Below are positions 5,279-5,419 of a DNA stretch of 5,419 nucleotides, in pieces. The notes under the pieces are model-generated. The model saw nothing but the letters and a program-made list of their open reading frames with translations. It ran no database searches and was not told where the DNA came from. The stretch is from Blautia sp. Its GTDB lineage: Bacteria; Bacillota; Clostridia; Lachnospirales; Lachnospiraceae. Both the position numbers and the translations under genes were made by a program. The DNA lies in the NCBI GenBank assembly GCA_017515945.1, contig JAFWDX010000133.1, positions 1 to 5,419 on the forward strand. The letters are read 5' to 3'. The stretch's first letter is position 1. Each line of letters opens with the position of its first letter.

Positions 5279-5419
5279 ATGTCCGCATACGACAGCAAAT
5301 ACCGGATCGACACGCCTGAAAACCGGCAGTTCATGGAGGACGCGCGCAACAGCCTCCTCTCCTTTGGTGTAAAATTCCCCTCTCCCGAGGGAAGCTCCTG
5401 GTACCTCGGAGATGACGGA
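5279..5419 (+). CDS. N-terminus of a probable AGE-family sugar epimerase/isomerase (partial)
   Basis: This encodes the first 47 residues of a gene that is open to the window end; it is too short here for a firm call. It starts MSAYDSKYRIDTPENRQF. Residues 24-47 (SLLSFGVKFPSPEGSSWYLGDDG region) follow the pattern FG..(F)P.PEG..(W)YLG..G, seen at the start of AGE-superfamily proteins such as YihS, where a comparable FG...P.G..WLG..G stretch precedes the first helix of the (alpha/alpha)6 barrel. Family members interconvert aldose and ketose or epimerise hexoses in the cytoplasm (mannose, sulfoquinovose, N-acylglucosamine). Full members are about 400 residues, so roughly 350 are missing. The gene is transcribed away from the glycosyltransferase cluster with its own promoter candidate, so it need not share its function. 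The catalytic histidines are outside the window. Confidence 0.55.
   Translation, partial: MSAYDSKYRIDTPENRQFMEDARNSLLSFGVKFPSPEGSSWYLGDDG

Overview
The window looks like chromosomal DNA of a Gram-positive anaerobe, most likely a clostridium of the Lachnospiraceae type. This rests on strong AGGAGG-type ribosome binding sites, moderately high GC, the protein families present, and interspersed small repeats of a kind I associate with gut Clostridia. The genus is inference; no rRNA or other marker gene is present.

Layout. From about 4889 down to 192 the minus strand carries four tightly packed genes, read right to left: a small DUF2304-type membrane protein (4889-4473), a polyprenyl-phosphate-sugar-synthase-like family 2 glycosyltransferase (4476-3715), a large polytopic DUF2142 membrane protein with a probable GT-C fold (3743-1161), and a second family 2 glycosyltransferase (998-192). 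The first three overlap one another (4 nt, then 29 or 17 nt) and surely form an operon. The fourth is separated by 162 bp that hold a structured repeat. A divergent gene starts at 5279 on the plus strand and runs off the end; its 47 visible residues resemble an AGE-family (YihS-like) sugar epimerase/isomerase.

How the genes may work together. The DUF2304 + GT2 + multi-pass transferase set resembles the streptococcal GacI/GacJ/GacL side-chain system. There, a GT2 enzyme loads a sugar on undecaprenyl phosphate with help of a small membrane partner, and a GT-C enzyme transfers the sugar to a cell-wall polysaccharide outside the membrane. The second GT2 enzyme would act on the same or a related surface glycan. 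No flippase is visible in the window.

The most unusual content is a family of palindromic repeats that keeps one reading frame open and touches two of the four genes. A 166-bp copy (30-195) has perfect 15-bp inverted ends. A 68-bp half copy (1036-1103) lies in front of the last glycosyltransferase. A 37-bp end piece (1484-1520) is built in frame into the DUF2142 protein and encodes the same 12 residues as the full copy. The two larger copies form a two-tier hairpin with one compensatory base-pair change. The behaviour recalls the Rickettsia palindromic elements that insert in frame into genes.

The divergent intergenic region (4890-5278) is a second repeat site. It holds a REP-like hairpin with a GGGGACAGG loop (4975-5007) and a 95-bp MITE-like element (5024-5118) with perfect 20-bp terminal inverted repeats and a clean 5-bp target duplication (CGTGA).
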